Notes under the pieces: model-generated
What the model was told of the DNA's origin: nothing
The model's input: only the letters and a program-made list of their open reading frames with translations
Databases searched by the model: none
Made by a program: the position numbers and the translations under genes
DNA from: Chromatiaceae bacterium
Lineage (GTDB): Bacteria; Pseudomonadota; Gammaproteobacteria; Chromatiales; Chromatiaceae
Assembly (NCBI GenBank): GCA_024235215.1
Contig: JACKMU010000010.1
Coordinates: 74,831 to 138,830 of the forward strand
Direction: 5' to 3'
Length of the DNA stretch: 64,000 nucleotides
Shown: in pieces, positions 26,394 to 34,372 of the stretch
Layout: every line of letters begins with the position of its first letter
How positions within the stretch are numbered: the stretch's first letter is position 1

Positions 26394-26870
26394 TTACCTA
26401 TCTCCCCGGCCGTTCAATTCACGTTGACCCATCATGAACGCTACACTATCCGCTACCGCAGATACAGCAACCGACTTCCCCTCTCGCTCAAACAACAGCA
26501 AAGACTTGCTTTCCGAAACAAGCATCCAGCCTTTGCGATTTTCAGCGAGTTTGTAAAACTCCAGAACCGGTTCTGCACCACCCTCGACGGTAAATACCCA
26601 AAAAGGTTTTTCACCCAAGCCAGTTGCGATACCGCTACTGGATACAAACCCCGGATAAGGTTCAAACCCCATTTGTTCCAGCCGATTCACAGCACCATCT
26701 TGGAACCATAACGCAATCACCAGCACCGGAACCAATACAAACATCAAGGTTACGATTCCCGATTTACCCCACGAACTGATAGGCTGCTCGCGTCTAACAA
26801 AGATCACATAGTACAACAGGGCTGCCGTCATCAAGCAGCCGCCCAGCAATGCGATCAAAGACAAATCCAT
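26394..26870 (-). CDS. hypothetical protein with two membrane helices
   Basis: This 158-residue protein has two N-terminal hydrophobic segments (about 4-25 and 38-55) and a soluble C-terminal half of about 100 residues with no recognised motif. It lies between ade and the mobile island and seems intact. I do not recognise a family. The C-terminal FTVEGGAEPVLEFYKLAENRKGW segment suggests a compact periplasmic or cytoplasmic domain. Confidence 0.55.
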   Translation of the reverse strand: MDLSLIALLGGCLMTAALLYYVIFVRREQPISSWGKSGIVTLMFVLVPVLVIALWFQDGAVNRLEQMGFEPYPGFVSSSGIATGLGEKPFWVFTVEGGAEPVLEFYKLAENRKGWMLVSESKSLLLFEREGKSVAVSAVADSVAFMMGQRELNGRGDR

Positions 26871-26985
26871 GAACCGTGCGATTCCCGAGATCTAACGGCA
26901 GCCATAACCGGGCCCAAAAAGCAGAGCGACGAGGAACGGGGAGCTGCTATTTTTGGGATCCGAGCTGATGGCATTGATATGCGAT

Positions 26986-27215
26986 TTATAGTTTGTCTTC
27001 ATCAGCAGACTCTGAATCTTGTACTTTACCCATTGCCTCTAGAAATGACTTCCTGCTCCCACGCTTTGCTTTTTGAACAAGATATTTTTCAGTTAACAGC
27101 GCCGACATTTTTTCTGCTACTGCAGAGGAAATAAACTGATTAATTGAAATACCTTCTTCTTTTGCCAAAGACTTGATTTCTTCATGAAATGAATGCTGGA
27201 TTTGCTGAGGAGGTA
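26986..27215 (-). pseudogene. ribbon-helix-helix antitoxin (HicB/CopG-like), 5' end displaced by IS3
   Basis: The frame encodes about 75 antitoxin-like residues (FHEEIKSLAKEEGISINQFISSA, then VAEKMSALLTEKYL and a basic tail). It is typical of short RHH antitoxins with the GISINQFI helix. The IS3 right end at 27216 abuts its N-terminal coding part. An open frame continues into the IS to 27252, but those residues come from the terminal repeat. Without the IS, an in-frame TGA lies two codons upstream, so no normal start is left. It is adjacent to a PIN-toxin fragment on the other side of the IS. Confidence 0.6.
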
Positions 27216-27491
27216 TGAGGTGGACCCCAAACGTCGGACAGTTTGAAGCCAAAAATAAGCTAAGAACGAGAGCGGTTCTTGAGATCCTTATTTACTAAAA
27301 ATAGTAGTTGTTGAAAACGCCTGCCGTCAACACCTTTGTCAGCCCGGCGTAGTGTGGGTAAGGGGTGAATGAGTGTGGTAAAGCTGTGGTCAAAAGCAAG
27401 CCTGCGAGCTTTTGTCCATAGCTTTTCCACACGCTTTTCGCGTAGCGAAAACATTCACGCCTTATCCACACGAAGACCGGTCGCACAGTCT

Positions 27492-28343
27492 TCATGACAC
27501 GAACCTTTCAGACACAGCCGAGGCGGCATGAACCTTTGCCGGTGTCAGCCCACCTAAGGCGCTGTGAGGGCGTTTGTGGTTATAGAAGTCGAAGTATTGT
27601 GCCAAACAGTGATACAGCTGAGAGACGCTCTGGTAGTCCTTGAGATAGATCTCCTCGTACTTGACGGTACGCCATAACCGTTCGATGAAAACATTGTCCA
27701 GTGCACGCCCACGTCCATCCATGCTGATCAAGATCTGACGATCAAGCAAGCAGGCGGTAAATTCCGTGCTGGTAAACTGGCTGCCCTGGTCGGTGTTGAA
27801 GATCACCGGATGGGCATGGTCGAGCGCCTCCTCCAGCATACTGACACAGAACAGGTGGTCGAGGGTATTGGACAGTTCCCAAGCGATCACATAGCGGCTG
27901 TACCAATCGATGACGGCGGCCAGGTACATGAAGCCGACATGCATCGGAATGTAGGTGATATCCGTTGACCAAACGAGGTTAGCGTGATCGAGCTGCAGGT
28001 CCTTCAGGAGGTACGGATAGACCTTGTGCGCGGGATGCGCCCGACTGGTATGCGGGCCTGGCACGGTCGCTTGTAAACCCATTTTGCGCATCAGGCGCTG
28101 CACACGCTTACGATTGACGACATATCCCTGTTCGGCCAGGCAGCGGGTCATTTGACGGCTGCCGTAAAAGGGCGTGCGCAAGTACTGTTCGTCAATCAAG
28201 CGCATGTATGACAGATTCTCCTCGGACTCGACGGCGCACGGGGAATGGTAGTAGCTCGAACGGTTCAGGCTGATCAGCTCACATTGGCGGACAATGCTCA
28301 ATTGCGGATGGTGAGGTTCGATCAACATGCGCTTATTCCTCAC
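27492..28343 (-). CDS. IS3-family transposase OrfB (DDE integrase domain)
   Basis: This 283-residue frame carries the rve/DDE core of IS3 transposases: an N-terminal YGSRQMTRCLAEQGYVVNRKRV HTH_21 region, first Asp in WSTDITYIP, second Asp in FNTDQGSQFTS, and Glu in NVFIERLWRTVKYEE. The C-terminal YNHKRPHSALGGLTP is intact. In active elements OrfB is made as an OrfAB fusion by -1 frameshifting. The A9 run in the overlap (T-run 28358-28366 on the plus strand) is a plausible slippery site. Confidence 0.92.
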   Translation of the reverse strand: MRNKRMLIEPHHPQLSIVRQCELISLNRSSYYHSPCAVESEENLSYMRLIDEQYLRTPFYGSRQMTRCLAEQGYVVNRKRVQRLMRKMGLQATVPGPHTSRAHPAHKVYPYLLKDLQLDHANLVWSTDITYIPMHVGFMYLAAVIDWYSRYVIAWELSNTLDHLFCVSMLEEALDHAHPVIFNTDQGSQFTSTEFTACLLDRQILISMDGRGRALDNVFIERLWRTVKYEEIYLKDYQSVSQLYHCLAQYFDFYNHKRPHSALGGLTPAKVHAASAVSERFVS

Positions 28344-28632
28344 CGAATTCAGCTGTCTTTTTTTTTAGCCAGTCCAGTTCCATTTTCAAGCGCCCGATCT
28401 CTTCGAACAGCGGCGCGGTGAGTTGCTGTTCGTTTGGCGGTGGCGGCGACAATTTGCCGCGCTTGAAGGTTTCCGGCAAGCTGTCGATGGCCTGCTTTTT
28501 CCAACTGCTAATCTGGGTCGGATGGACTTGGTATTGACTGGCTAGTTCGCTGGTGGTTTTCAGTCCCTTGATGGCGGCGAGTGAGACCTTGGCTTTGAAT
28601 TCCGGGGTATGGATTTTACGCTTCTTGGACAT
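28333..28632 (-). CDS. IS3-family transposase OrfA
   Basis: This HTH protein of 99 residues starts MSKKRKIHTPEFKAKVSLAA, giving the usual IS3 OrfA. A helix-turn-helix (LASQYQVHPTQISSWKKQ) and a C-terminal leucine zipper-like segment (LKMELDWLKKKTAE) follow. The start at 28632 is the family norm; a longer frame begins at 28671. It overlaps OrfB by 11 bp at an A-rich slippery site. Confidence 0.9.
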   Translation of the reverse strand: MSKKRKIHTPEFKAKVSLAAIKGLKTTSELASQYQVHPTQISSWKKQAIDSLPETFKRGKLSPPPPNEQQLTAPLFEEIGRLKMELDWLKKKTAEFGEE

Positions 28633-28713
28633 CGTTGACTGCCTCTGGATTGCGGGTAACTTTGCCCTCAATTCTTAGCTTATCAGCCTGTCCAATTTTC
28701 GGGGTCCACTTCA

Positions 28714-28927
28714 GTAATCAAGTATTGCATCGATATCCACCTCTCCCAGGCCATCAAGCATTCCCTCTCTTGATCAATGATTCATACTCAACAAACAATG
28801 GGACAGATATGTTTGGTTGATATTCATCATTAGGCAATAAAATCAGCAATTTGTGTGAGTCCCCAAGCTTTGATCTCAGAGCAGCTGCAAGAACACTTGT
28901 ATCAATTACTACATTTACAGATTCCAT
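28714..28927 (-). pseudogene. PIN-domain toxin fragment, frameshifted and cut by IS3
   Basis: Reading from ATG at 28927, the frame gives a PIN-family start, with the first acidic site VVIDTSVLAAALRS and then NISVPLFVEYESLIKR. It stops at 28754 after 57 codons. A shift of frame then continues with family-like sequence (LDGLGEVDIDAILDY) up to the IS boundary at 28713. The remainder of the PIN domain, including its other catalytic acids, is missing. This is the broken toxin half of a toxin-antitoxin locus whose antitoxin fragment lies beyond the IS. The toxin call rests on the first 60 residues only. Confidence 0.65.
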
Positions 28928-29152
28928 CTATGGTATTAGACGTGATACCGTTTATAGAGCAAGATTTTTACACGCATAACGAGCCTGTCGAAAACCCCGT
29001 TTTCTGGAGACAGTTTTCCTACAGGATGATTTCCAATGGCTCTTATTCATTGTTTCTCGTCCATTTGATCCGATCTTTCCCATTACTCAAAGATCCATCT
29101 CTTTCCATGTAACCCTACGCCCACTCCCAGCTATAGCGGTGAATGTTCAGCA

Positions 29153-29160
29153 TGTTGTGC
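29153..29160. repeat. 8-bp target duplication of the IS66 element
   Basis: TGTTGTGC at 29153-29160 is repeated exactly at 31522-31529, immediately outside the IS66 ends. An 8-bp duplication is the family norm. Confidence 0.9.
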
Positions 29161-29181
29161 GTAACCGGCCATTCCAAGGCA

Positions 29182-30720
29182 TTATTGTGAAGCCAATGCC
29201 AGATCTGATTTCATGGGGTTGTCGGCGAACCTGGTTTTCCATACCCGAGGAGTGAGGTCGATCACCTCGCTTGCCGGATGGTCACTGACCCGCTGCAAGA
29301 CATCCACCAGGTAGACATACGGATCGATACCCTGCAATTTACAGGTCACCAACAGGCTCTGAATCACAGCGACCCGGTCGGCACCGATTTCGCTCCAACA
29401 GAACAGCCAGTTCTTTCTGCCGGTCGGGATCACACGCAGTCCTCGTTCCAGATGGTTGGTGTCGATCGGTACCTCAGGATCGCTGAGAAACACCTCCAGT
29501 CCGGAGACCCTGGAACGGGCATAGTTCAGCGCCTTGGCCAGCGGACTGCTGGGCAACAGATCCGGCCGATGGCATTGATCGTCACACCAGCACCAGAAGG
29601 CTCGAACCACTGGCTCGCTGTGTTGCGTTCGATAGTCCAGCTTGCGCTCTCCTTCGAGTTGCCGTTGTCGAATGATCTCTTCATGGCGATACAGGGCACC
29701 GATCAACGCCAGTGCCTCTTCAACCGCCTGGGGCTCACTCTCCTGCGCTTTCTCGAACCCCCGACGGCAGTGACTCCAGCATTGGGCGAGCGTCACTCCC
29801 TCCTTCTTCCGGGCATAAGCCGCATAGGCCTCGTAGCCATCACTGAGCAGGGTACCCTGGAAATCTCCCAGGAAGGTGGCCACATGCTGATGGGCACGCG
29901 ATGGGGCATAGTGAAATACCATCTCGTCGGCATCGCCGTAGATCGGCCAGAAATAGGCTTGGCGCATCTTGCCCTTTTTCTGACGTCCCGCCTTGATCGG
30001 CGTTTCGTCCATTGCCAGCACCCGGCCCTGCAGTTGATGCCAGGATTGGACATCGACAATGGGACGGAGCAGGTCGATGCTTCGCCCGGTCCAGGTGGTC
30101 AAACTGCTGCGGCTGACCTGGATCCCGCTCTGCAGCAGACGCTGGTGCTGACGGTACAGCGGCAGGTGGTAACAGAACTTGTCGATCAGCATACCGGCCA
30201 GAAAACTGACATCGACCACCGTCTTGTCCAATACGTTCACCGGTGCTGGCGTGGTGAGGATCGTCTGGTCCTCCAGCAGTTTGTACACCGGGCGGGTGTA
30301 TTCGATGATCACATAACTGCCGGGGCGCTGGGCCAGGCGATAGCTGACTTTGTGACCGATCAGCTGGCGTCGCTCTTCGGGGATAGCTTCGATCTCCGGA
30401 TCGGTGACCCGAATGATCTCTCGGGGTACGTCGTCACTGAAACGCAGTCCGCTGTCGTTGACAGCACCGTCACGCATCTTCTTGCGCCGCTGATAAGTGA
30501 CGGTTTCCTTGGGGGTCTCTTTCGGGGGTGGTGGGTTGGCGACACCCAGAGCGGATAAGAGATTACCCTGGATTCCTGGGTCCACATCCAGGCGCTTCTC
30601 TGATTTGCGCCCAAACAGTTGGCGCTTGAACCACTCCAGCTGTTGGGTGGCGGCAGCCAGATCGGCGCTCAGTTGTGCATTCTGGCGCTCTAATTCAACT
30701 ACCCGATCTGCCGCCGTCAA
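29182..30720 (-). CDS. tnpC: IS66-family transposase TnpC
   Basis: This 512-residue transposase has an N-terminal leucine zipper-like helix and the conserved FKRQLFGRKSEKR, a CxxC-lacking linker, and the DDE core: first Asp in VLAMDETPIKAG, second Asp in GTLLSDGYEAYAAYA, and Glu in PIDTNHLERGLRVIPTGRKN. The zinc-binding region upstream is not obvious. The usual C-terminal DUF4143/IS66 end (PYVYLVDVLQRV) is intact. Length is normal. Confidence 0.95.
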   Translation of the reverse strand: MTAADRVVELERQNAQLSADLAAATQQLEWFKRQLFGRKSEKRLDVDPGIQGNLLSALGVANPPPPKETPKETVTYQRRKKMRDGAVNDSGLRFSDDVPREIIRVTDPEIEAIPEERRQLIGHKVSYRLAQRPGSYVIIEYTRPVYKLLEDQTILTTPAPVNVLDKTVVDVSFLAGMLIDKFCYHLPLYRQHQRLLQSGIQVSRSSLTTWTGRSIDLLRPIVDVQSWHQLQGRVLAMDETPIKAGRQKKGKMRQAYFWPIYGDADEMVFHYAPSRAHQHVATFLGDFQGTLLSDGYEAYAAYARKKEGVTLAQCWSHCRRGFEKAQESEPQAVEEALALIGALYRHEEIIRQRQLEGERKLDYRTQHSEPVVRAFWCWCDDQCHRPDLLPSSPLAKALNYARSRVSGLEVFLSDPEVPIDTNHLERGLRVIPTGRKNWLFCWSEIGADRVAVIQSLLVTCKLQGIDPYVYLVDVLQRVSDHPASEVIDLTPRVWKTRFADNPMKSDLALASQ

Positions 30721-30772
30721 GAGAGCTTATCCTATTGATTAGAATAACTATATTTTACCAATATTCGACCAA

Positions 30773-31123
30773 TCACGCGACCAGTTTATAGCGCTTGCGC
30801 CGCTTTTTTACCACCAGATCGATGCCTTCGAGCAGGCCCAGAAATTCCGTATGACATAATGCCCGCTTGTAGCCGTCTCCTCCGGTCAGTGCGGCAAATT
30901 GTCCCTGTTCAAGTCGTTTGCTCCAGACGCAGTAGCCTCCCTCCTCAAACGCCAGCAGCTTGATCTGGGTACGACGCCGGTTGACAAAGACGAACCAGTG
31001 GCCACTGGTCGGGTTCTCCCCAAGGTGGGTTTTGACCAGCGCGGAGAGACCATCGAAAGAACGCCTTATGTCCGTCGGTTGCAGGCATAGCCAGATCCGC
31101 CGCCCTGCTGGAATACTCAGCAT
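30773..31123 (-). CDS. tnpB: IS66 accessory protein TnpB
   Basis: This 116-residue protein starts MLSIPAGRRIWLCLQPTDIR and carries RRSFDGLSALV and FVFVNRRRTQIKLL, the recognised IS66 Orf2 pattern. The start at 31123 fits homologues and overlaps the tnpA stop by a few bases; the longer frame to 31177 is less likely. It is required with TnpA for transposition in tested IS66 elements. Confidence 0.93.
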   Translation of the reverse strand: MLSIPAGRRIWLCLQPTDIRRSFDGLSALVKTHLGENPTSGHWFVFVNRRRTQIKLLAFEEGGYCVWSKRLEQGQFAALTGGDGYKRALCHTEFLGLLEGIDLVVKKRRKRYKLVA

Positions 31124-31431
31124 GGGCGGCGCAGACGCAGTACCACGTCCGTTCCCAGTTGCAGTTCGATATCCCAACCAGTTGATTCCCGTGGCTGTTC
31201 GTCTGAGGTTAATTCTGTGAACAGGAGCGTATTCGCAGGCTGTGATTGTGAAACGATCAGTCGGCGCAGTTTCGTTCGCCAGTGACTGAATGTGCTGAGT
31301 GAAATATCCTGCTCGTGGCAGAACTGTTCACGGGTCTGACCACTTGCACGATAACGATCAAAAATCACCCGCCATTGTTCTGGTGTTCTTTGGATTCGTA
31401 GATGTTTCGTTTCTTTGCTCGTTGCACTCAT
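31117..31431 (-). CDS. tnpA: IS66 accessory protein TnpA
   Basis: This 104-residue protein has a helix-turn-helix segment (YRASGQTREQFCHEQDISLSTFSHWRTKLRR cannot be shown whole; the core is FCHEQDISLSTFSHWR). It is the first gene of the IS66 element, about 90 bp inside the terminal repeat, and overlaps tnpB by 7 bp, suggesting coupled translation. Confidence 0.9.
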   Translation of the reverse strand: MSATSKETKHLRIQRTPEQWRVIFDRYRASGQTREQFCHEQDISLSTFSHWRTKLRRLIVSQSQPANTLLFTELTSDEQPRESTGWDIELQLGTDVVLRLRRPC

Positions 31432-31598
31432 GCCCTCTCTCCATCGGTTTTAAGAAAGTGATGGGAGAGAGAATAAAGTGTTCTCGCTAAATGGAAATAA
31501 CGGCCGAAAATGGCCGCTTACTGTTGTGCAACATCATCATCAGCTTCCATTAGTCACAATCAGCTGTGTATCCTGGTCTGAGTTCGAAGGGGCCGTAA

Positions 31599-31777
31599 CG
31601 GTTGGCCAAAACGTTGGCCACGCAATCCGGTATGACCAAAAAGTGGTTGGCTCAACAAGGGCTCGTCTCAGTGAGGGACCTATGGATTAAGTTTCACTAT
31701 GCTTGATGAACCGCCTGGTGCGGACCCGCATGCCAGGTGGTGGGGGAGGGCGGGTTAGAGACCCGTCCTTACCCGAT
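31599..31777 (+). pseudogene. 3' tail of a group II intron (RT C-terminus, domains V-VI)
   Basis: The frame from 31599 to the stop at 31706 encodes RLAKTLATQSGMTKKWLAQQ then GLVSVRDLWIKFHYA, the usual C-terminus of a group II intron reverse transcriptase. Just upstream, KGP is followed by TAA (31596-31598) where such proteins have Trp, so a nonsense mutation is likely. After the stop come a domain V-like hairpin (about 31707-31741, GAACCGCCTGG ... CCAGGTGGTG) and a domain VI-like hairpin (31750-31766, GCGGGTTAGAGACCCGT). The rest of the intron is absent; the IS66 lies directly upstream. Confidence 0.65.
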
Positions 31778-31914
31778 TAGCCGTTGTTCTCATTCAACCG
31801 ACCTTCAACGTACTTATTCAGAATGCTGGTAATCAGGGTTTGATAGGGAATGCCTTCCGCAAGGGCTCGTTTTTGTAACTCACGTAAATCTTTTGACGAG
31901 AGCCTAACCCGCGG
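31777..31914 (-). pseudogene. CopG/BrnA-like antitoxin, C-terminal fragment
   Basis: The frame reads RVRLSSKDLRELQKRALAEG then IPYQTLITSILNKYVEGRL and stops with TAA at 31777-31779. This pattern (SSKDLxxLQKxALxEGIPYQTLI) is typical of the C-terminal RHH part of BrnA/CopG-type antitoxins. An in-frame TAA at 31915-31917 ends the frame on its 5' side, so the N-terminal half is lost. The intron tail ends exactly at its stop codon. Confidence 0.6.
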
Positions 31915-31949
31915 TTAAGCATTCGCAAATATGCTCCGAAGTGTTTTTG

Positions 31950-32005
31950 CACTAACGTTGCGCTCAGCCGCCGCTTTTGGCGGTCGGCTGGAGCTTGTTA
32001 GATGC
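31950..32005 (+). other. attC: integron attC-like recombination site
   Basis: A 56-bp imperfect palindrome runs from CACTAAC (31950-31956) to GTTAGATGC (31997-32005), the R'' and R' core boxes. The arms GCTC-AGCCG-CCGC and GCGG-CGGCT-GAGC pair with one unpaired T and one unpaired G on the 3' arm, as is usual for the extrahelical bases of folded attC. It lies immediately upstream of the ccdA-ccdB cassette. Confidence 0.7.
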
Positions 32006-32069
32006 TTTTTTCTTTGCTAGATTATGAATGCGCACCAACAATACGCATTTACGATAGGGAGTATATTTT

Positions 32070-32315
32070 ATGCCACAGATATTTGATGTTAAAGCCTCCA
32101 AAAAGGCCACTAATCTTAGTATTAACAGTGACTTACTATCGAAAGCAAGGAAACTAAATATTAACCTTTCAGCTACACTGGAACATGCCCTTGAGGCAGA
32201 GTTGAGGTTGGTTGAGCGAGATGACTGGTTAAAAAATAATGAAAACGCCATTTGTGAATTAAATGAATTAGCTGAAAAAAAAGGATTGTTCTCTGACGCC
32301 TACAGAGATTTTTAA
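32070..32315 (+). CDS. ccdA: CcdA-family antitoxin
   Basis: This 81-residue protein is an AT-rich cassette gene. The N-terminal half (ATNLSINSDLLSKARKLNIN) resembles the ribbon-helix-helix DNA-binding part of CcdA, and the C-terminal half ends WLKNNENAICELNELAEKKGLFSDAYRDF-like, the usual toxin-binding tail of the family. It neutralises CcdB and represses its own operon. Its stop overlaps the start of ccdB (TTTTAATG). Codon use and GC are much lower than the surrounding chromosome, as is typical of integron cassettes. Confidence 0.88.
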   Translation: MPQIFDVKASKKATNLSINSDLLSKARKLNINLSATLEHALEAELRLVERDDWLKNNENAICELNELAEKKGLFSDAYRDF

Positions 32316-32632
32316 TGTCACAATTTACTTTATATAAAAACGAAGACAGTTCTTCGAAGGATACCTACCCTTATTTTGTTGACATTCAAAATGCCTTGCT
32401 TAGCGGTTTAAATTCTAGATTGGTCATTCCTCTGTCTTCACATAAATCCTTAAATGGAACTGATGCCAAACGGCTATGTCCTGTTATTCATCTCGATGAA
32501 GGTGATTTTGTTTTACTGACACATCAAATGACTTCTGTTCCAAATTCAATTTTAAAAAACGAAGTAGCTTCTTTGGAGAGTTTCCGTTACGAGATCCTCA
32601 GCGCTATCGATTTTCTGTTATCAGGCATCTAA
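32315..32632 (+). CDS. ccdB: CcdB-family toxin (DNA gyrase inhibitor)
   Basis: This 105-residue toxin shows the CcdB pattern: QFTLYKNEDSSSKDTYPYFVDIQ at the N-terminus, SRLVIPL in the middle and the closing EILSAIDFLLSGI. In the well-studied plasmid protein the last residues (Trp-Gly-Ile) poison gyrase; here the end is SGI. The gene overlaps ccdA by one base, and its TAA stop lies inside the next attC core (GCATCTAAC, 32625-32633). It is thus a complete toxin-antitoxin cassette whose loss would be selected against. Confidence 0.88.
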   Translation: MSQFTLYKNEDSSSKDTYPYFVDIQNALLSGLNSRLVIPLSSHKSLNGTDAKRLCPVIHLDEGDFVLLTHQMTSVPNSILKNEVASLESFRYEILSAIDFLLSGI

Positions 32633-32640
32633 CGCCTCAC
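32625..32640 (+). other. attC: start of a second attC site, interrupted
   Basis: GCATCTAAC followed by GCCTCAC matches the R''/L'' half of an attC site and is the complement of the preceding site's GTTAGATGC. The matching 3' half is not seen downstream; a group II intron follows within a few bases. Confidence 0.6.
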
Positions 32641-32715
32641 ATCACAGGAGATCAGCCCGAAAGGGAACCTGAGAGCAGCCGGAGAGCTGGGTGCTGGCTG
32701 AATCGAAGGAGCGGA

Positions 32716-33695
32716 TTGAGGAGATGTCCACGCAAAGACGAGAGTGAAGTGAACGGAAAAGAGCTATTGACTGACGAACGAAGACTCTCCGAGGAGTTAT
32801 GCACGACCCACTGGCTGACAGCGGGTTTCCGGCGCGTCAAACAGAACAAGGGATCACCCGGCATCGACGGGATAAAGATCAGCGAGTTCGAGAGGCGGTT
32901 GGACGAAGAGCTGAGTCAGCTAAAAGCGGAGCTGGAAAGCTGGACTTATCAACCGGCCCCGGTGCGGCGGGTAGAGATACCCAAACCTGGGGGCAAAGGC
33001 ATTCGCCTGTTAGGGGTGCCGACGGTGCGTGACCGGGTGGTACATGCCACCCTCAAGCTGTTACTGGAACCGATCTTCGAGCCGCTGTTCAGCGAGAACA
33101 GCTACGGTTTTCGCCCCAGGCGCAACCAGCGTCAGGCGGTGGAAGCGGCGCGTGAGATCGTGACTGGGGCAAGCCCTACGTAGTCGATATCGATCTGTCG
33201 AAATTTTCTGATCGGATCGGTCACGACCGGCTGATCGCCCGTGTGGGACGAACGATACCCGACAAGCGCATCCTGCGTCTTATCGGGATGATTCTGCGCA
33301 GAGGCGTCTTGGCCAACGGGCTGGTGAGCCCCTCCACGGAAGGGGCCGTACAAGGTGCCCCCTGAGTCCGTTGCTCAGCAACATCGTGCTGGATGAACTG
33401 GACCAGGAACTGGCACGGCGGGGCCTGGCCTTCTGCCGATTTGCTGACGACTGCAACATCTTCGTGAAGACGCCGAAGGCGGCCGAACGGGTGATGAAGA
33501 ACGTCAGCGGCACCATCGAAAAGAGAATGAAACGGGTGGTGAACCGGGACAAGAGCCAGGTGGCTCGCAGTGACCGGGTAAAATTCCTGGGGATGACCGT
33601 AGTGGGAAAGTTCCTGGCGATCTCCCGAGTGGCCCTGAACAGGGCCATGGAGCGGGTCAAGGAACTGACCCCGAGGGGGACGCACCAGAGCTTGG
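32716..33695 (+). pseudogene. ltrA: group II intron reverse transcriptase, N-terminal part with two frameshifts
   Basis: The first frame (32716-33183) gives KQNKGSPGIDGIKISEFE, RRVEIPKPGGKGIRLLGVPT and FSENSYGFRPRRN, RT motifs 0-2. After REIV the frame breaks: the sequence continues in another frame as GKPYVVDIDLSKF and LRRGVLANG up to VQGAP. It then needs a second shift (near 33360) to reach PLLSNIVLDELD, the catalytic CRFADDCNIFV and VKFLGMTV. Coding similarity stops at 33695, where the IS256 element begins. Two frameshifts and two insertions make this copy inactive. Confidence 0.85.
33688..33695. repeat. 8-bp target duplication of the IS256 element
   Basis: GAGCTTGG at 33688-33695 recurs at 36714-36721. 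Removing everything between and one copy joins the two halves of the reverse transcriptase in frame (SLEATIAEINNWY). Confidence 0.85.
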
Positions 33696-33794
33696 GATAA
33701 CGTAAAATTACTTTCGCACATTTTGAGAGGCGGTGGCCTCTGTGGTTAAGTTGGAATAGCGACATTTCAACGACCACAATCGGAGACCACCACC

Positions 33795-34343
33795 ATGGAT
33801 AAAGATACCAGAACCCTAAACAAGGTTGTGCAAATAGATGACCGGCGTATCCAGGATCACCTGGGTGAACTGGTTAGAGGGACTGTGGAGGAGACGCTGA
33901 ATACGATGCTGGATGCGGAGGCCGATGCACTATGTGGAGCACAGCGTTATGAGCGCAGTCCGGATCGTATCGATACCCGAGCTGGCAGCTATGAACGGAA
34001 GCTCCAGACCAAAGCCGGTGAAGTGAATCTGAAGGTTCCAAAGCTTCGCCGCCAGACCTTTGAGACAGCGATTATCGAACGCTACCGTCGGCGTGAGGCA
34101 TCGATCGAAGAGGCGCTGATCGAGATGTACCTGGCCGGAGTTTCAGTCCGCCGGGTAGAAGACATTACCGAGGCGCTGTGGGGCACGCGAGTCAGCTCAG
34201 GCACGGTCAGCAATCTTAACAAAAAGGTCTACAAGCACATTGAGGCCTGGCGCAACCGGCCGATCGAAGGGGAGCATCCTTACGTCTATCTGGATGGTAT
34301 CGTGCTCAAGCGCAGCTGGGCCGGTGAGGTAAAGAACGGTAGG
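33795..34343 (+). pseudogene. IS256-family transposase, N-terminal half
   Basis: About 180 residues match the N-terminal part of mutator-type transposases: VRGTVEETLNTMLDAEADAL, RAGSYERKL, LKVPKLR and YLAGVSVRRVEDITEALWG. The first catalytic Asp is in YVYLDGIVLKR. The frame runs on into the inner IS3 end at about 34344 and is not natural after EVKN. Confidence 0.88.
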
Positions 34344-34372
34344 TGTCAAGGAAGTTGTCGCATCAAAGTGGT

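Larger units (their letters stand above)
27216..28713 (-). mobile_element. IS3-family insertion sequence, copy A
   Basis: Both ends start TG: TGAGGTGGACCCCAAACGTC at 27216 and TGAAGTGGACCCCGAAAATT read inward from 28713, imperfect inverted repeats of about 25 bp. A 3-bp target duplication GTA flanks it (27213-27215 and 28714-28716). It carries orfA and orfB on the minus strand plus about 275 bp of non-coding DNA between the orfB stop and the right end, which is unusual for the family. Confidence 0.85.
29161..31521 (-). mobile_element. IS66-family insertion sequence
   Basis: This 2361-bp element has inverted ends that begin GTAACCGGCCATT (29161) and GTAAGCGGCCATT (read inward from 31521), a typical IS66 GTAA start. 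It carries tnpA, tnpB and tnpC in the expected order on the minus strand, all apparently intact. A perfect 8-bp target duplication surrounds it. It may still be mobile. Confidence 0.93.

Noticed and set aside
28855..29112. 85-codon plus-strand frame beside the PIN fragment
   Set aside because: It is antisense to the PIN-toxin start and has no family similarity.
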